DNA of 64,000 nt from Mycobacterium sp. EPa45 (GCF_001021385.1 NZ_CP011773.1:1798001-1862000); one strand, 5' to 3'; positions 43,850 through 56,486 are shown, counted from the first letter of the stretch. Notes: generated from the sequence alone by a model not told the origin. Made by a program: numbers and translations.

Positions 43850-45733
43850 TCACCTCCACGCCGTGAACAGGACTGCGGCGACGACCAGTGCCGTACCGGC
43901 CAGCATCGAGAGCGCGTAGGAGCGGGCGAAACCGGTCTGCAGCCGGCGCAACCGGTCCGAGATCCGGCCGACCAGGAAGGCCAGCCCCTGCGTCACACCG
44001 TCGACGCCTTTTTCATCAACCACGACAAGGCCTTTGGTGAGCTCCTGGCCGCTGCGCATGAACGCGACCTCATTGAAGGCATCGCCGTAGAGATCCTTGC
44101 GGGCGGCCACGGTGAGCGCCGACACCTCCAGTGGTGCCGCCTCGGGGATTCTGTGGTTGGCGTACTGCCGGTAGGCCACCGCGATGCCGATGGCGACGAC
44201 GCCAAGCGCGGTGACCGTGATGATCCACGCCGGGATCACGTGTTCGGTGTGGTGGCTGCCGACGACGGGTTCCAGCCAGTGTTCCAGGGTGTTGCCGATG
44301 GCGAGGAGGGCGCCGGCGCCGACGGAGCCGACCGCCAGGATGATCATCGGTGCGGTCATCGAGGCGGGCGACTCATGCGGGTGCGTATCGGGCTTCCAGC
44401 GACGTTGCCCGAAGAATGTCAGGAGCATGACGCGGGTCATGTAAAACGCGGTGATCCCGGCGCCCAGCAGGGCGGCGCCGCCGAGCAACCATCCTTCGAT
44501 TCCGCCTGTGCTGAAGGCTGTTTCGATGATGGCGTCCTTGGAGAAGTAGCCGGCGAACGGCGGCACCCCGATGATCGCCAGGTAACCCAGCCCGAACGTG
44601 ACGAATGTGACCGGCAGCAGCGCCCGCAGGCCGCCGTAGCGGCGCATGTCGGTTTCGTCGTCCATGGCGTGCATGACCGAGCCGGCGCCGAGGAAGAGCC
44701 CGGCTTTGAAGAAGCCGTGGGTGAGCAGATGCATGATCGCCACCGCGTAGCCGGCCGGTCCCAGGCCCGCGGCCAGCACCATGTAACCGATTTGCGACAT
44801 CGTCGAGGCGGCAAGGGCTTTCTTGATGTCATCCTTGGCGCAGCCGATGATCGCCCCGAACAACAACGTGACCGCGCCGACGGTGACGACGGCGGTTTGA
44901 GCGGCCGGGGCGGCGTTGAAGATAGGACCCGACCGAACGATCAGATAGACACCGGCGGTGACCATGGTGGCAGCGTGGATCAAGGCGGACACCGGCGTGG
45001 GGCCCTCCATGGCGTCACCGAGCCAGGACTGCAGCGGCACCTGCGCGCTCTTGCCGCACGCCCCGAGGAGCAGCAGCAGGCCGACGGCGGTGAGTGCACC
45101 CGAGGCCATCTGGGGCACCGCGCCGAACACCGTGCTGAAGGTGACCGACCCCAGCGTGGCGAACAGCACCATCAACGCGATCGCCAGACCCATGTCGCCG
45201 ACCCGGTTGACCACGAACGCCTTTTTCGCCGCGGTCGCCGCACTCGGCTTGTGCGACCAGAATCCGATCAACAGATACGACGCCAGGCCCACGCCTTCCC
45301 AGCCCAGATAGAGACCCAGGTAGTTGTCGGCGAGGACCAGCAGCAGCATCGCGGCGACGAAAAGATTGAGGTAGGCGAAAAACCGCCGCCGCCCGGGGTC
45401 GGTCTTCATGTAGCCGACCGAGTAGATGTGGATCAGCGCCCCGACCCCGGTGATCAACAGCACGAAGCACACCGACAACGCGTCGAGTTGCAGGCCGAAG
45501 TCCACCCGCAGCACACCGACGGGCACCCAGGAGAACAGCACCTCGTGGACCATGCGGTCCTCACCCGGCAGCCCGAGCAGATGGCTGAAGAGCACTGCGC
45601 CGCAGGCGAACGCGCCGATCACGGCGGCACAGCCCAGCAGATGTCCCCACGCATTGGTGGCTTTACCGCCCAGCAGCAGGATCACCGCGCCGGCCAAAGG
45701 CAGCGCGATGGTCAACCACACCAGTGTCTGCAT
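43850..45733 (-). CDS. nuoL: NADH-quinone oxidoreductase subunit L
   Basis: 627 residues. The largest membrane-arm subunit, about 16 TM helices with the long lateral helix near the C-terminus. [22 protein letters not shown] and [12 protein letters not shown] are the hallmark segments. One base separates it from nuoK. It forms the distal proton channel of complex I. Confidence 0.97.
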   Translation of the reverse strand: MQTLVWLTIALPLAGAVILLLGGKATNAWGHLLGCAAVIGAFACGAVLFSHLLGLPGEDRMVHEVLFSWVPVGVLRVDFGLQLDALSVCFVLLITGVGALIHIYSVGYMKTDPGRRRFFAYLNLFVAAMLLLVLADNYLGLYLGWEGVGLASYLLIGFWSHKPSAATAAKKAFVVNRVGDMGLAIALMVLFATLGSVTFSTVFGAVPQMASGALTAVGLLLLLGACGKSAQVPLQSWLGDAMEGPTPVSALIHAATMVTAGVYLIVRSGPIFNAAPAAQTAVVTVGAVTLLFGAIIGCAKDDIKKALAASTMSQIGYMVLAAGLGPAGYAVAIMHLLTHGFFKAGLFLGAGSVMHAMDDETDMRRYGGLRALLPVTFVTFGLGYLAIIGVPPFAGYFSKDAIIETAFSTGGIEGWLLGGAALLGAGITAFYMTRVMLLTFFGQRRWKPDTHPHESPASMTAPMIILAVGSVGAGALLAIGNTLEHWLEPVVGSHHTEHVIPAWIITVTALGVVAIGIAVAYRQYANHRIPEAAPLEVSALTVAARKDLYGDAFNEVAFMRSGQELTKGLVVVDEKGVDGVTQGLAFLVGRISDRLRRLQTGFARSYALSMLAGTALVVAAVLFTAWR

Positions 45734-45734
45734 G

Positions 45735-46034
45735 TCAGTGCCGTAGCAGGTGAGCGTCGTCGACGTCGGCGCTGCGTCGGGTCCGGAAGATCGTCATGAT
45801 GATGGCCAGGCCGACCACCACTTCGCAGGCGGCGACCACCATGGTGAAGAACGCCACCACCTGCCCGTCCAGGTGTCCGTGCATACGGGAAAAGGTGACG
45901 AACGCGAGGTTGGCAGCGTTGAGCATCAACTCGACGCACATGAACATGATGATGGCGTTGCGGCGCAACAGCACTCCTGCGGCACCGATCGTGAACAACA
46001 GTGCCGACAGATACAGATAGTTGTCCGGGTTCAT
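45735..46034 (-). CDS. nuoK: NADH-quinone oxidoreductase subunit K
   Basis: 99 residues, three TM helices, the usual NuoK size. The buried glutamate in [12 protein letters not shown], needed for proton transfer, is present. ATG 46034 overlaps the nuoJ stop by 4 nt. A longer upstream frame is the nuoJ coding region in another frame. Confidence 0.96.
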   Translation of the reverse strand: MNPDNYLYLSALLFTIGAAGVLLRRNAIIMFMCVELMLNAANLAFVTFSRMHGHLDGQVVAFFTMVVAACEVVVGLAIIMTIFRTRRSADVDDAHLLRH

Positions 46035-46777
46035 CGCTGACCGTCTCCGCCTGCGTTGGTACGAAGGATCGTGCTGACCGAGGATTCCTCGTCGGTGCCG
46101 TCGGGCAGGCGGGCGAGGGTGTCGACGGCATTGTGGCGGGCGTAGACGCCCGGGTTGGGCAGCGGCGTGGCCCGCGCGCCGGTTTGAAAGCGTTCGACCA
46201 CCAACTCGCGCTGGGTCTTTCGTCGCTCGAAGCGTTCCCGGTGTGCCAACACCATTGCCCCGAGTGCCGCGGTGATCAGCAGCGCGCTGGTCAGCTCGAA
46301 GGCCCACAGATCGCGAGTGAAGATCAGGGTCGCCAGGCCTTGTACGTTGCCCCCGGCGTTCGCCTGGGTCAGGCCGACGAATCCGGTGGTGGCGATATTG
46401 CCGATCCCGGCAATCAGCAGGATGCCGAATCCGAGTCCCGCGACGATCGCGGCTACGCGTTGTCCGCGAATGGTTTCCACCAGCGACTCCGACGAGTCGA
46501 CGCCGACGAGCATCAGCACGAACAGGAACAACATCATCACCGCGCCGGTGTAGACCACCACCTGTACGACGCCGAGGAACAACGCGTCCTGCGCGACGTA
46601 GACCATGGCGAGCGCGATCATCGTGGTCGCCAGGAAGATCGCCGAGTACACAGCCTTGGGTGCAGCGACTACTCCGATAGCGCCCGCGAGGGCGATCGCG
46701 GCGAGGATCCAGAATGCGACGGCTTCGGCAGTGGTGGTGCGGGTGAAGGTTTCGGCGGCAAGCAGCGTGATCGTCAC
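46031..46777 (-). CDS. nuoJ: NADH-quinone oxidoreductase subunit J
   Basis: 248 residues, five TM helices plus a soluble C-terminal tail of about 60 residues, longer than in E. coli (184) but normal for mycobacteria. The conserved segment [14 protein letters not shown] contains the pi-bulge helix linked to quinone-coupled conformational change. GTG 46777 overlaps the nuoI stop (GTGA). Confidence 0.96.
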   Translation of the reverse strand: MTITLLAAETFTRTTTAEAVAFWILAAIALAGAIGVVAAPKAVYSAIFLATTMIALAMVYVAQDALFLGVVQVVVYTGAVMMLFLFVLMLVGVDSSESLVETIRGQRVAAIVAGLGFGILLIAGIGNIATTGFVGLTQANAGGNVQGLATLIFTRDLWAFELTSALLITAALGAMVLAHRERFERRKTQRELVVERFQTGARATPLPNPGVYARHNAVDTLARLPDGTDEESSVSTILRTNAGGDGQR

Positions 46778-47295
46778 CGAACCTCCCGCCCACCGGTCAC
46801 GTGTCCCAGGTAGTAGTCGTCGTCCGTCGTCCCCGGCGCCATCGCATGCGGGGGTGGTTCCATGCCCGGCTGCAGCGGGGCCAGCAGTTTGTCCTTGCCG
46901 TAGATGAGGTCGGAGCGGTTGTCGTCGGCCATCTCGTAGACGTTGGTCATCGTCAGCGCCCGGGTGGGGCAGGCCTCGATGCACAATCCGCAGCCGATGC
47001 AGCGTAGGTAGTTGATCTGATACACCCGCCCGTAGCGTTCGCCGGGCGAAAAGCGTTGCTCTTCGGTGTTGTCGGCACCTTCGACGTAGATGGCATCGGC
47101 GGGACACGCCCATGCGCACAGCTCGCAGCCGATGCACTTTTCCAGTCCGTCGGGGTAGCGGTTGAGTTGGTGCCGGCCGTGATAGCGCGGGGCGACGGGC
47201 CCGGGTTTCTCCGGGTATTCCTCGGTGATGGGGCGTTTGAACATCGTCGAAAACGTGACGCCGAAACCCTTGACCGCGTCCAGGAACTTAGGCAT
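46774..47295 (-). CDS. nuoI: NADH-quinone oxidoreductase subunit I (two 4Fe-4S clusters)
   Basis: 173 residues. Two ferredoxin motifs, [12 protein letters not shown] (about 54-65) and [12 protein letters not shown] (about 99-110), bind clusters N6a and N6b in the electron path to NuoB. It overlaps nuoH by 8 nt and nuoJ by 4 nt. Confidence 0.97.
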   Translation of the reverse strand: MPKFLDAVKGFGVTFSTMFKRPITEEYPEKPGPVAPRYHGRHQLNRYPDGLEKCIGCELCAWACPADAIYVEGADNTEEQRFSPGERYGRVYQINYLRCIGCGLCIEACPTRALTMTNVYEMADDNRSDLIYGKDKLLAPLQPGMEPPPHAMAPGTTDDDYYLGHVTGGREVR

Positions 47296-48517
47296 CTGCT
47301 TTCTCCTTGCTCGGCGCCGGCGAACCGGGTAGCGGAGGTATCGGGAACGCTCTGGCGTCCGCTGTGATCGTGGGTGCTGGGGCGTTGCGCCGAGAGATTC
47401 TGTGCCGCAGCGTGTTTGCTGCCAGCAGGGCGAGCAGCAGGATCACGGCGGCGATGAGGTTGGGGATGATGCCACTGTGGCCGACGGCGTGCAAGACGGC
47501 GACGATCATGATCCAGACCAGTGAAACCGGGATGAGCAGCTTCCAGCCGAGCGCCATGAACTGGTCGTAACGCAGCCTCGGCAGCGTGGCACGCAGCCAC
47601 ATGAACACGAACAGGAACGTCCACACCTTGGCCACGAACCAGATCAACGGCCACCAGCCGGTATTGGCGCCGTCGATCAGGCTGATCGGCCACGGGGCAT
47701 GCCAGCCGCCCAGGAACAGGGTGGTGGCCAGTGCCGAGACGGTGGTCATGTTGACGTATTCGGCGAGCATGAACATCGCGAACTTCAGCGACGAGTACTC
47801 GGTGTGAAACCCGCCCACCAGTTCACCTTCGGCCTCGGGTAAGTCGAACGGCGCACGGTTGGTCTCGCCGACCATCGACGTGACGTACACCGCGAAGCTG
47901 GGCAGTAGCAGGAACACATACCAGGTGCGTTCCTGGGCGGCGACGATCCCGGAGGTGGACATGGTGCCGGCGTAGAGGAACACCGCGGCGAACGACAGCG
48001 CCATCGCGATTTCGTAGGAGATCACCTGCGCGCTGGACCGCAGACCACCCAGCAGCGGGTAGGTGGAGCCCGACGCCCAGCCCGCCAGCACGATGCCGTA
48101 GACCCCGATCGAGGTGACCGCCAGGATGTAGAGCACCGCGACCGGCAGATCCGTCAGTTGCAGCGGAGTGTGATGACCGAATACCGAAACGACCGGGCCC
48201 ATCGGAATCACCGCGAACGCCATGATCGCCGGGATCACCGAAATGACCGGAGCCATGAGGTAAATGGGCTTGTCCACCCCGGCCGGAGTCAGCCCTTCCT
48301 TGAGTGCCAACTTGATTCCGTCGGCCAGGGACTGCAGCAGCCCGAACGGCCCGACCCGGTTGGGGCCGTAGCGCATCTGCATGCGGCCCAGGATCTTGCG
48401 CTCGACCAGAATGGCCACCAGCACCGTCAGCAACAGGAACGCGAAGACAGCGACTGCCTTGATCAGGATCAGCCACCACGGATCGAGGCCGAACACAGTG
48501 AGATCGGGGTAGCTCAT
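47288..48517 (-). CDS. nuoH: NADH-quinone oxidoreductase subunit H
   Basis: 409 residues, eight TM helices, the subunit that forms the quinone chamber with NuoB and Nuo[16 protein letters not shown] and the acidic loop [11 protein letters not shown] are conserved. A hydrophilic C-terminal tail of about 45 residues (R-R-N-A-P-A-P onward) exceeds the E. coli length (325). ATG 48517 overlaps the nuoG stop by 4 nt. Confidence 0.97.
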   Translation of the reverse strand: MSYPDLTVFGLDPWWLILIKAVAVFAFLLLTVLVAILVERKILGRMQMRYGPNRVGPFGLLQSLADGIKLALKEGLTPAGVDKPIYLMAPVISVIPAIMAFAVIPMGPVVSVFGHHTPLQLTDLPVAVLYILAVTSIGVYGIVLAGWASGSTYPLLGGLRSSAQVISYEIAMALSFAAVFLYAGTMSTSGIVAAQERTWYVFLLLPSFAVYVTSMVGETNRAPFDLPEAEGELVGGFHTEYSSLKFAMFMLAEYVNMTTVSALATTLFLGGWHAPWPISLIDGANTGWWPLIWFVAKVWTFLFVFMWLRATLPRLRYDQFMALGWKLLIPVSLVWIMIVAVLHAVGHSGIIPNLIAAVILLLALLAANTLRHRISRRNAPAPTITADARAFPIPPLPGSPAPSKEKADA

Positions 48518-50895
48518 GCGCTGCCCTCCCGCTCGATGCGCACGACGGCACCTGGCGTCACCCCGAGTTGTTCGTGCACCGCGCTACCGGGTGAGTTCAG
48601 CGGCAACCACACCACACCGTCGGCCATCTCGGTGACGGCCAGCGGCAGGGCGATGTCGCCACGGCCCGTCGAGACGATGACCACATCGCCGTCGGCTGCG
48701 CGTATCCCGGCGGCCGTCGCCGGCGACAACCGCACCACGGGCGGCCGCGCGGTGCCTGCCAGGTACGGCTCTCCGTCCTGTAACCGGCCGTCGTCGAGCA
48801 ACAACCGCCAGCCGGCCAGCACCGCCTCGTCGGGCTCAAGCGGCGGCGGCTCTTTCGGTGCCACCGACGGGGGAGCGGGCCGGTCGCCGTCCCACCGGCC
48901 CAGGGCGGCGATTTCGGCACGGGCCGCCTCGGCGGTGCGGAACCCGAGGTCCACGCCCAGTTCGTCGGCGAGGATCTGCAACACCCGAAGGTCGGGGAAG
49001 GCGTTGGAGCTCAACGCAGGGTCGAAGGTCCGAATCCTGCCCTCCCAGTTCAAGTATGAACCGGCCTTCTCGGCGACCGGGGAGACCGGGAAGACCACAT
49101 CGGCCAGTGCAGTGATCGCCGACTCCCGCAGTTCGAGGCTCACGACGAAGCCCGCCGACTCGATGGCCGCCAGGGCAGCGGGCGGGTCCGGCAGGTCGAC
49201 CGCGTCCACGCCGCCGATGACCAGTGCATCGAGCTCGCCACCGGCCGCGGCGATGAGGATGTCGGCACTGTCGCGGCCCGGCTCCACCGGTAGCTCATCG
49301 ACATGCCACGCCTTCACCAGCTGTTGGCGGGCAACGGTTTCGCCGACTGGACGGCCCCCGGGCAGCAGGTTCGGCAGGCAACCGGTCTCCACGGCGCCGC
49401 GGTCACCGGCCCGCCGAGGGATCCAGGCCAGGCGGGCTCCGGTGCGGTCAGCCAGGCGGGTTGCCGCCGACAGCGCGCCGGGACTGGTGGCCAGCCGCTC
49501 CCCGACCAGGATGATCGCTTCCGGCGGCACGTCGTCGGCCAGCGCATCGAGGGCGGGCGCTTCCTGACCGGGTGCAGTCAGCACGACTCGTGCCGATAGC
49601 TTTTCCGATCCGTAGGACACCAACGGCGCGATGGTCAGGACCCTCAGACCGTGCTTGCGGACCGCCTTGCGCATACGCAGGAACACGATCGGGGACTCGT
49701 CCTCGGGCTCGAACCCGGCGAGAACCACCACGGGTGCTGTCTCCAGATCCGCGTAGCTGACGTCGCGGCACCCAGCCACGCGGGCGGCGAGAAACTCCTG
49801 CTCCTCCACCGAATGCGGGCGGGAGCGGAAGTCGATGTCGTTGGTGTCCAGGGCGATTCGTGCAAACTTCGCATACGCGTAGGCGTCCTCGGCGGTCACT
49901 CGCCCACCCACCAGGACGCCGGCGCGTCCGGACCTCAGGCCCGCGGCGGCCACTGCGATGGCCTCCGACCAGGAGGCCGGGCGCAGCGCACCGTTGTCAT
50001 CGCGCACCAGCGGGGTGGTGAGGCGGTCGCCGACCCGGGCGTAGGTGAAGGCCCAGCGGCCTTTGTCGCAGTTCCATTCCTCGTTGACTTCGGGGTCGTC
50101 GCCGGCGAGCCGGCGCAGCACCACGCCGCGGCGGTGATCGGTGCGCTGAGCACACCCCGATGCGCAGTGCTCGCAGACGCTCGGACTGGACACCAGATCG
50201 AACGGGCGGGCCCGGAACCGGTACGCGGTTCCGGTCAGCGCCCCGACCGGGCAGATCTGCACCGTGTTGCCGCTGAAGTAGGAATCGAATGCCTCGCCCG
50301 GACCGATTCCCACCTGCTGCAGGGCGCCGCGTTCCAGCAACGAGATGAACGGATCCCCGGCTATCTGCTCGGAAAACCTTGTGCAACGGGCACACAACAC
50401 ACACCGCTCCCGGTCCAGCAGCACCTGGCTGGACAGGTTGATCGGTTTGGGGAAGGTGCGCTTGATGTCTTCGAAGCGGGTTTCGACCCGGCCGTTGGAC
50501 ATCGCCTGGTTCTGCAGCGGGCATTCACCGCCCTTGTCACAGACGGGGCAGTCCAGCGGGTGATTGATCAGCAGCAGTTCCATCACCCCTTGCTGTGCCT
50601 TGTCGGCCGCCTCGGAAGTGAACTGCGTACGCACCACCATGGCGTCGGTCACCGTGGTGGTGCAACTGGCCATCGGCTTGCGCTGACCCTCCACCTCGAC
50701 GAGGCACTGCCGGCACGCCCCAACGGGATCCAGCAGCGGATGGTCGCAGAACCGGGGGATCTGCACTCCCATCAATTCGGCGGCGCGAATCACCAAGGTG
50801 CCCTTGGGCACAGTCACTTCAACGTCGTCGATGACGAGGGTGACCATCTCCACGGGCGGCGCCTCGTGGGTCCCGGTGTCCGAGGTTTGCGTCAT
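48514..50895 (-). CDS. nuoG: NADH-quinone oxidoreductase subunit G
   Basis: 793 residues. The N-terminus carries a 2Fe-2S ferredoxin domain (C-D-H-P then C-R-Q-C), the His-coordinated cluster region ([10 protein letters not shown]), and two 4Fe-4S sites ([15 protein letters not shown]). A molybdopterin-oxidoreductase-like domain (about 230-790) without Mo function follows. C-E-H-C-A-S-G-C indicates that the extra N7 cluster site may be kept. Overlaps nuoF by 1 nt and nuoH by 4 nt. Confidence 0.97.
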   Translation of the reverse strand: MTQTSDTGTHEAPPVEMVTLVIDDVEVTVPKGTLVIRAAELMGVQIPRFCDHPLLDPVGACRQCLVEVEGQRKPMASCTTTVTDAMVVRTQFTSEAADKAQQGVMELLLINHPLDCPVCDKGGECPLQNQAMSNGRVETRFEDIKRTFPKPINLSSQVLLDRERCVLCARCTRFSEQIAGDPFISLLERGALQQVGIGPGEAFDSYFSGNTVQICPVGALTGTAYRFRARPFDLVSSPSVCEHCASGCAQRTDHRRGVVLRRLAGDDPEVNEEWNCDKGRWAFTYARVGDRLTTPLVRDDNGALRPASWSEAIAVAAAGLRSGRAGVLVGGRVTAEDAYAYAKFARIALDTNDIDFRSRPHSVEEQEFLAARVAGCRDVSYADLETAPVVVLAGFEPEDESPIVFLRMRKAVRKHGLRVLTIAPLVSYGSEKLSARVVLTAPGQEAPALDALADDVPPEAIILVGERLATSPGALSAATRLADRTGARLAWIPRRAGDRGAVETGCLPNLLPGGRPVGETVARQQLVKAWHVDELPVEPGRDSADILIAAAGGELDALVIGGVDAVDLPDPPAALAAIESAGFVVSLELRESAITALADVVFPVSPVAEKAGSYLNWEGRIRTFDPALSSNAFPDLRVLQILADELGVDLGFRTAEAARAEIAALGRWDGDRPAPPSVAPKEPPPLEPDEAVLAGWRLLLDDGRLQDGEPYLAGTARPPVVRLSPATAAGIRAADGDVVIVSTGRGDIALPLAVTEMADGVVWLPLNSPGSAVHEQLGVTPGAVVRIEREGSA

Positions 50896-52220
50896 CAGGC
50901 ACCCACCCCTTCCGGTGCGGCGAGCATCGAGGCGTACGGATCGAACGGGCAGCTGCCGCCCAGATGTGCCTCGTACTCGGCGCGGAAATGTCTGATCGAG
51001 GAGATGATCGGTGACGCGGCGCCATCACCTAACGCGCAGAACGATTTTCCAAAAATGATGTCGGAGATGTCGAGGAGTTTGCCGATGTCTTCCTCGGTGC
51101 CGCGGCCGGTCTCGAGCCGTTCATAGATCTGGCTGAGCCAATAGGTGCCCTCCCGGCACGGCGTGCACTTGCCGCACGACTCGTGGGCGTAGAACTCGGT
51201 CCAGCGCCGCACCGCACGAACCACACACGTCGTTTCGTCGAAGATTTGCAGCGCCTTGGTACCGAGCATCGAGCCCACCGACGCCATGCCCTCGTAATCC
51301 AAAGGTACGTCGAGGTGTTCGGCCGTCAACAGCGGAGTCGACGAGCCGCCCGGGGTCCAGAACTTCAGCTCGTGGCCGGCTCGTACACCGCCGGCGTACT
51401 CCAGCAACTCGCGCAACGTGATACCCAACGGGGCCTCGTACTGACCGGGGTTGGTGACGTGTCCCGACAGTGAATACAGCGTAAAGCCAGGCGACTTCTC
51501 CGAGCCCATCTCCTTGAACCAATCCACCCCGTTCAGCAAGATCGGCGGGACACTGGCGATGGATTCGACGTTGTTGACCACCGTCGGGCAGGCATACAGC
51601 CCCGCGACCGCGGGAAACGGTGGGCGCAGGCGGGGTTGACCGCGTCGGCCCTCCAGCGAGTCCAGCAGGGCGGTCTCCTCACCGCAGATGTAAGCACCCG
51701 CACCGGCATGCACAATCAGGTCCAGGTCGTATCCCGAGCCCTGGATGTCGCTGCCGAGGTAGCCTGCCTGGTACGCCTCGGCCACCGCGGCCTGTAAGCG
51801 GCGCAGCACCGGCACCACCTCGCCGCGCACATAGATGAAGGCGTGCCGGGCGCGGATGGCATAGGCGGCGATGATCGCACCCTCGACCAGGAAATGCGGC
51901 GTGGTCAGCATCAGCGGAATGTCTTTACACGTGCCGGGTTCCGACTCGTCGGCGTTGACCACCAAGTACTTTGGTTTGGCCCCGGCGCCGGTGGCATCCT
52001 GCGGGATGAACGACCATTTGGTGCCGGTCGGAAAGCCCGCGCCCCCGCGACCCCGTAACCCGGACTCCTTGACCGTCGCGATCACGTCGTCAGGCTTCAT
52101 GCCCAGCGCCGTCCGCAGGGCCCGATAACCGTCATGGCGCAGATACGTTTTTAGCGTCCACGGTTCGGGTTCGTCCCAGAAGCGGCTGAGGACCGGCGTC
52201 AGCGGTGTGGCAGGTGTCAT
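50895..52220 (-). CDS. nuoF: NADH-quinone oxidoreductase subunit F (NADH/FMN)
   Basis: 441 residues. The NADH/FMN site [13 protein letters not shown] (about 55-67) and the cluster N3 motif [12 protein letters not shown] (about 350) are intact, with the fourth Cys near C-A-L-G-D. It receives hydride from NADH and passes electrons to NuoG. ATG 52220 overlaps nuoE by 4 nt. Confidence 0.97.
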   Translation of the reverse strand: MTPATPLTPVLSRFWDEPEPWTLKTYLRHDGYRALRTALGMKPDDVIATVKESGLRGRGGAGFPTGTKWSFIPQDATGAGAKPKYLVVNADESEPGTCKDIPLMLTTPHFLVEGAIIAAYAIRARHAFIYVRGEVVPVLRRLQAAVAEAYQAGYLGSDIQGSGYDLDLIVHAGAGAYICGEETALLDSLEGRRGQPRLRPPFPAVAGLYACPTVVNNVESIASVPPILLNGVDWFKEMGSEKSPGFTLYSLSGHVTNPGQYEAPLGITLRELLEYAGGVRAGHELKFWTPGGSSTPLLTAEHLDVPLDYEGMASVGSMLGTKALQIFDETTCVVRAVRRWTEFYAHESCGKCTPCREGTYWLSQIYERLETGRGTEEDIGKLLDISDIIFGKSFCALGDGAASPIISSIRHFRAEYEAHLGGSCPFDPYASMLAAPEGVGA

Positions 52221-52951
52221 TGCGCCTCGCTTTCTGCGGACGCGGGCGCCGACATGTTCAACTCGCGGGCCACCCGAAGGCCGGCCAGCGTCGCTGCACC
52301 CGGTGCGCCGCCGTCGGAGCCGTCATCAGCGGTCAACCCGGCGAGTGTTCGCCCGGTTTGCCGGAACGGGCATACCTGTGACCCGCGGGTGGCTTGTGGC
52401 TGATTTCCGGCGCGGATGTCTTCGACGAGTTGGCTTGCACTGGTGGGGGTTTGGTTGTCGAAGAACTCCCAATTCACCATGATGACGGGCGCGTAGTCGC
52501 AGGCAGCATTGCATTCGATGTGCTCAAGGGTGATGCGCCCGTCACTGGTGGTGCTCCCGGCATGAATGCCGAGCTCGGTCTCCAGCGCGTCGAGGATGGC
52601 GTCGCCACCCATGATCGCGCACAGCGTGTTGGTGCACACCCCCACCAGATACTCACCGGTGGGGGTCCGGCGGTACATCGAATAGAAGGTCGCCACGGCC
52701 GCCACTTCGGCCTCAGTCAGATCGAGTTGCCCAGCGCAGAAGGAGATTCCGGCGGCCGTGAGGTAACCGTCTTCGGCCTGCACCAGGTGTAACAGGGGCA
52801 GGAGCGCGGAACGGGCCTGCGGGTAGCGGGCGATGATCGTGGCTGCATCGGCCGCCAGGCGCCCCGCCACATCGGCGGGATAGCTGGCGGGGCCGCTGAT
52901 AGGAGGGCCGGGCTCGTCGGGGCGGGGACCCAAAAACAAGTCAATCGTCAT
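52217..52951 (-). CDS. nuoE: NADH-quinone oxidoreductase subunit E (2Fe-2S)
   Basis: 244 residues, longer than E. coli NuoE (166) owing to a C-terminal extension of about 60 residues with no recognised motif. The thioredoxin-like 2Fe-2S ligands are in G-V-C-T-N-T-L-C and I-E-C-N-A-A-C-D. It starts 7 nt after the nuoD stop. Confidence 0.96.
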   Translation of the reverse strand: MTIDLFLGPRPDEPGPPISGPASYPADVAGRLAADAATIIARYPQARSALLPLLHLVQAEDGYLTAAGISFCAGQLDLTEAEVAAVATFYSMYRRTPTGEYLVGVCTNTLCAIMGGDAILDALETELGIHAGSTTSDGRITLEHIECNAACDYAPVIMVNWEFFDNQTPTSASQLVEDIRAGNQPQATRGSQVCPFRQTGRTLAGLTADDGSDGGAPGAATLAGLRVARELNMSAPASAESEAQ

Positions 52952-52958
52952 CTAACTC

Positions 52959-54257
52959 TCACCTGTCGACACCTCCCATGACCGGGTCGATGGAAGCGAC
53001 GGCGGCGATGACGTCGGCCACCATGCCGCCCTCGCACATCGCCGCCACCGCTTGGAGATTGGTGAACGACGGATCGCGGTAGTGCACGCGGTAGGGGCGG
53101 GTGCCGCCGTCGGAGACCATGTGCACGCCGAGCTCTCCGCGTGGGGACTCGACGGCGATGTACACCTGGCCGGCCGGTACCCGGATACCCTCGGTGACGA
53201 GTTTGAAGTGGTGGATCAGCCCTTCCATGGACGTGCCCATGATCTTGGCGATATGTGCGGGGGAGTTGCCCAAACCGTCCGGTCCGAGTTGCAGATCGGC
53301 GGGCCACGCCAGCTTCTTGTCGCTGATCATCACCGGACCCGGCTCCAGCCGGTCCAGACACTGGGCCACGATCTTGAGCGATTCGTGCATCTCGCCCACC
53401 CGGATCAGATACCGGCCGTAGCAGTCCGCGCCGTCGTCGGTGATGACGTCGAAGTCGTAGTTCTCGTAGCCGCAATAGGGTTGGCTCTTGCGCAGGTCGT
53501 GCGGAAGTCCGGTGGAGCGCAGCACCGGTCCGGTCATGCCGAGTGCCATGCAGCCGGTCAGGTCGAGGTACCCGACACCCTGGGTGCGGGCCTTCCAGAT
53601 GTAGTTCTCGGTCAGCAGGTCTTCGAGCTCGCGCAAGCGGCCCGGCAGTATTCTGAGCAGTTCACGCACCCGCTCGGGGCCGTCCTCGGGAAGATCGGTG
53701 GCCAGGCCGCCGGGACGGATGTAGGCGTTGTTCATCCGCAATCCGGTGATCGCCTCGAACACCGAGAGAATCAGCTCGCGTTCGCGGAAGCCGAAGAACA
53801 TGGGGGTCATCGCCCCCAACTCCATGCCTCCGGTCGCCAGTGCCACCAAATGGCTTGAGATGCGGTTGAGTTCCATCATCATCACCCGCACGACGCTGGC
53901 GCGGGCCGGGATGTCGTCGGTGATGTCCAGCAGTTGTTCCACGCCCAGGCAGTAGGCGGTCTCGTTGAAAAACGGTGACAGGTAATCCATCCGGGTCACG
54001 AAGGTGACGCCCTGCGTCCAGTTGCGGTACTCCAGGTTCTTCTCGATCCCGGTGTGCAGATAGCCGATTCCGCAGCGCGCCTCGGTGACTGTTTCCCCCT
54101 CGATCTCCAGGATCAGCCGCAACACTCCGTGTGTCGAGGGATGCTGCGGGCCCATGTTCACCACGATGCGCTCGCCGGCTTCACCCTGACGGGCGGCGGC
54201 GATGATTTCCTCCCAGTCCTGGCCGCCGAGGACGATCACGTTCTCTTGCGCGCTCAT
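52959..54257 (-). CDS. nuoD: NADH-quinone oxidoreductase subunit D
   Basis: 432 residues of the 49-kDa subunit. [11 protein letters not shown] near the N-terminus holds the His that contacts quinone, and the family motif E-S-P-R-G-E-L-G is at about 370. The matching response regulator encoded beyond nuoA is reported, as I recall, to act on complex I in M. tuberculosis through protein contact. Start overlaps the nuoC stop by 1 nt. Confidence 0.97.
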   Translation of the reverse strand: MSAQENVIVLGGQDWEEIIAAARQGEAGERIVVNMGPQHPSTHGVLRLILEIEGETVTEARCGIGYLHTGIEKNLEYRNWTQGVTFVTRMDYLSPFFNETAYCLGVEQLLDITDDIPARASVVRVMMMELNRISSHLVALATGGMELGAMTPMFFGFRERELILSVFEAITGLRMNNAYIRPGGLATDLPEDGPERVRELLRILPGRLRELEDLLTENYIWKARTQGVGYLDLTGCMALGMTGPVLRSTGLPHDLRKSQPYCGYENYDFDVITDDGADCYGRYLIRVGEMHESLKIVAQCLDRLEPGPVMISDKKLAWPADLQLGPDGLGNSPAHIAKIMGTSMEGLIHHFKLVTEGIRVPAGQVYIAVESPRGELGVHMVSDGGTRPYRVHYRDPSFTNLQAVAAMCEGGMVADVIAAVASIDPVMGGVDR

Positions 54258-55018
54258 CAGTGATACGACCTGCGTTCTTCGGGCGGGGGGATCTGGGCGC
54301 CGTGGTATTCGACCGGCACACCGCCCAGCGGGTAGTCCTTGCGCTGGGGGTGGCCCACCCAGTCGTCGGGCATTTCAATGCGGGTCAGGCCGGGGTGACC
54401 GTCGAACACGATGCCGAAGAAGTCGTACGTCTCGCGCTCATGCCAGTCCACCGTGGGATACACCGAAAACAGCGACGGCACATGCGGGTCGGCGTCGGGG
54501 CACGCCACTTCCAGCTGCACCCGCCGGTTGTGGGTGATCGACAGCAGTGGGTAGTACGCGTGCAACTCCCGGCCCGCGTCCTGCGGGTAGTGCACACCCG
54601 AGACGCCACAACACAATTCGAAGCGCAACCGCTCGTCGTCGCGCAGTGCCCGGGCGACGGCAACCAGATGTTCCCGACGGACCTCGACGGTCAACTGGCT
54701 GCGGAACACCACAACGCGCTCGACGGCCGCGGTGAATCCGTCGTCGCCCAGCACCTCGGCCAGGCGGTCGACGACCTCGTCGAAATACCCACCGTACGGC
54801 CGTGGCGTGCTGCCCGGCAGCGCGACTTCCCGGACCAGCCGGCCATACCCCGAGGTGTCGCCACTGCCGTTGATGCCGAACATGCCACGGCGCACACCGA
54901 TGACCTCACCGCCGAGGTCGGTGGCGGGATCGCTCCGGTCCTGGTCTGTCACGATTCCCGGGTCGCTGCGCTCGGCCCCCGCCCCTGGGCTGGACGGCAC
55001 CCCCACCCCACCGGTCAC
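54257..55018 (-). CDS. nuoC: NADH-quinone oxidoreductase subunit C
   Basis: 253 residues. The 30-kDa signature [16 protein letters not shown] and [18 protein letters not shown] are present. The first 60 residues are a Gly/Asp-rich extension. GTG 55018 overlaps the nuoB stop (GTGA); the much longer upstream frame is antisense or out-of-frame nuoB/nuoA. Confidence 0.95.
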   Translation of the reverse strand: MTGGVGVPSSPGAGAERSDPGIVTDQDRSDPATDLGGEVIGVRRGMFGINGSGDTSGYGRLVREVALPGSTPRPYGGYFDEVVDRLAEVLGDDGFTAAVERVVVFRSQLTVEVRREHLVAVARALRDDERLRFELCCGVSGVHYPQDAGRELHAYYPLLSITHNRRVQLEVACPDADPHVPSLFSVYPTVDWHERETYDFFGIVFDGHPGLTRIEMPDDWVGHPQRKDYPLGGVPVEYHGAQIPPPEERRSYH

Positions 55019-55569
55019 CGCAGCAGCCCTTTGAGTTCCAAGGTGGTGGGCGCGGCCAGCGCGGCCTTTTCGGCTGCCGCGACTGCCTCGGCGCGGTGCA
55101 CCCCCAGCGGCATCTCGGCGATCTTGGCGTGCAACGCCAGAATCGCGTTCAGCAACATCTCGGGCCGCGGCGGACATCCCGGCAGATAGATGTCCACCGG
55201 CACCACATGGTCGACGCCCTGCACCACCGCGTAGTTGTTGAACATGCCGCCGCTGGACGCGCAGACCCCCATTGCCAACACCCACTTGGGTTCGGCCATC
55301 TGGTCGTACACCTGGCGCAACACCGGCGCCATCTTCTGGCTGACCCGGCCCGCCACGATCATCAGATCGGCCTGCCGCGGCGTGGCCGAGAACCGCTCCA
55401 TGCCAAACCGGGCGATGTCGAAGCGGGGCGAAGCCGTCGCCATCATCTCGATGGCACAACAGGCCAGCCCGAATGTCGCCGGCCAGAGCGACCCTTTGCG
55501 GACGAATCCGGCGACCTTCTCCACCGTCGACAGCAGAATGCCGCCCGGCAGCGCTTCTTCTAATCCCAT
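55015..55569 (-). CDS. nuoB: NADH-quinone oxidoreductase subunit B (cluster N2)
   Basis: 184 residues. The N2 4Fe-4S ligands are the tandem cysteines in L-A-C-C-A-I-E and those in G-V-C-A-S-S-G-G and L-P-G-C-P-P-R. It gives electrons to quinone with NuoD. ATG 55569 overlaps nuoA by 10 nt. Confidence 0.97.
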   Translation of the reverse strand: MGLEEALPGGILLSTVEKVAGFVRKGSLWPATFGLACCAIEMMATASPRFDIARFGMERFSATPRQADLMIVAGRVSQKMAPVLRQVYDQMAEPKWVLAMGVCASSGGMFNNYAVVQGVDHVVPVDIYLPGCPPRPEMLLNAILALHAKIAEMPLGVHRAEAVAAAEKAALAAPTTLELKGLLR

Positions 55570-55919
55570 TCCAGGCCGCCCCGGCGCCACACGTACCCGT
55601 ACGCGACGAACACGGTGGCCATGAAAATCAGCATCTCCACCAGTGCGAATGTCCCCAACGCATCGAACGAGACCGCCCATGGATAGAGGAACACGATCTC
55701 GATGTCGAACACGATGAACAGCATCGCCGTCAGGTAGTACTTGATCGGGAACCGCTGACCGGACTGCTCGCCGGCGACCGGTTCGATACCGCATTCGTAG
55801 GCTTCCAGCTTGGCTCGGTTGAACCTCCGAGGGCCGATCACCAGCGCGATCGCCACGGAGACCACTGCGAACGCAGCCGCGATGACACCCAGCACCAGGA
55901 TGGGCAGGTACAAACTCAT
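55560..55919 (-). CDS. nuoA: NADH-quinone oxidoreductase subunit A
   Basis: 119 residues, three TM helices. Y-E-C-G-I-E-P in the first loop and [12 protein letters not shown] are the hallmark segments near the quinone chamber. It is the first gene of the nuo operon; the operon promoter should lie in the 160 bp between it and the response regulator gene, unless both are read together. Confidence 0.96.
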   Translation of the reverse strand: MSLYLPILVLGVIAAAFAVVSVAIALVIGPRRFNRAKLEAYECGIEPVAGEQSGQRFPIKYYLTAMLFIVFDIEIVFLYPWAVSFDALGTFALVEMLIFMATVFVAYGYVWRRGGLEWD

Positions 55920-56081
55920 ATGGCTGTGTCACTCCTCGCTTGGGCTGGAGATGTGAGCTGAGCCACAGCCTACCGATCTTGAGACGCGGGTCGCCGCGTT
56001 TTCGTTAGGATGTCTTCAATATCTGAGCGCGGCCAATCTCGGTCCGGGATGGCAAGGGCGACAGTGTAATTGGCGTTCCGG

Positions 56082-56486
56082 TCAACGCGCGGATGTGCGC
56101 AGCAAACCTACGACCGCATCGCCCAGTCGCACCGGGTCGATCGGATGCGGCACCGCAGCCTCCGCACGCGACCAGTTGGCCAGCCACGCATCGTCGGAAC
56201 GGCCCGTGAGCACCAGCACCGGCGGACACTCGTCGATCTCGTCTTTGAGTTGTTTGGCAATGCCCATGCCGCCGACGGGGGATGCCTCGCCGTCGAGGAT
56301 CACCAGATCGAATCCGCCCGCGTCCATCAACTGGATCACCATCGGGCCGGTGGCCACGTCGGTGTAAGTGAGATCCGGCAGTTCGGGATGGACGCGCTTG
56401 CCGAGCGCCAGACGCACCTGTTCGCGCGTGCGCGCATTGCTGCTGTACACCAACACGTGGAGGGGCTGCGCGCCCGGGCGAGACAC
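56082..56486 (-). CDS. Orphan response-regulator receiver protein (Rv3143-like)
   Basis: 134 residues, a single receiver domain with no output domain. The phospho-acceptor Asp is in L-V-I-L-D-G-E-A; the usual T and K become V-L-T-G-R and a P-H-P-I-D segment. Its position upstream of nuoA is the same as that of Rv3143 in M. tuberculosis, which I recall as reported to modulate complex I. GTG 56486 is the start. Co-transcription with nuo is plausible (162-bp gap). Confidence 0.87.
   Translation of the reverse strand: MSRPGAQPLHVLVYSSNARTREQVRLALGKRVHPELPDLTYTDVATGPMVIQLMDAGGFDLVILDGEASPVGGMGIAKQLKDEIDECPPVLVLTGRSDDAWLANWSRAEAAVPHPIDPVRLGDAVVGLLRTSAR

Noticed and set aside
41952..45799. Very long plus-strand open frames (over 650 codons) across nuoL-nuoN
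   Set aside because: They are antisense to well-supported nuo genes, rich in Arg, Gly, His and Gln, with no domain; they result from GC-biased third positions.
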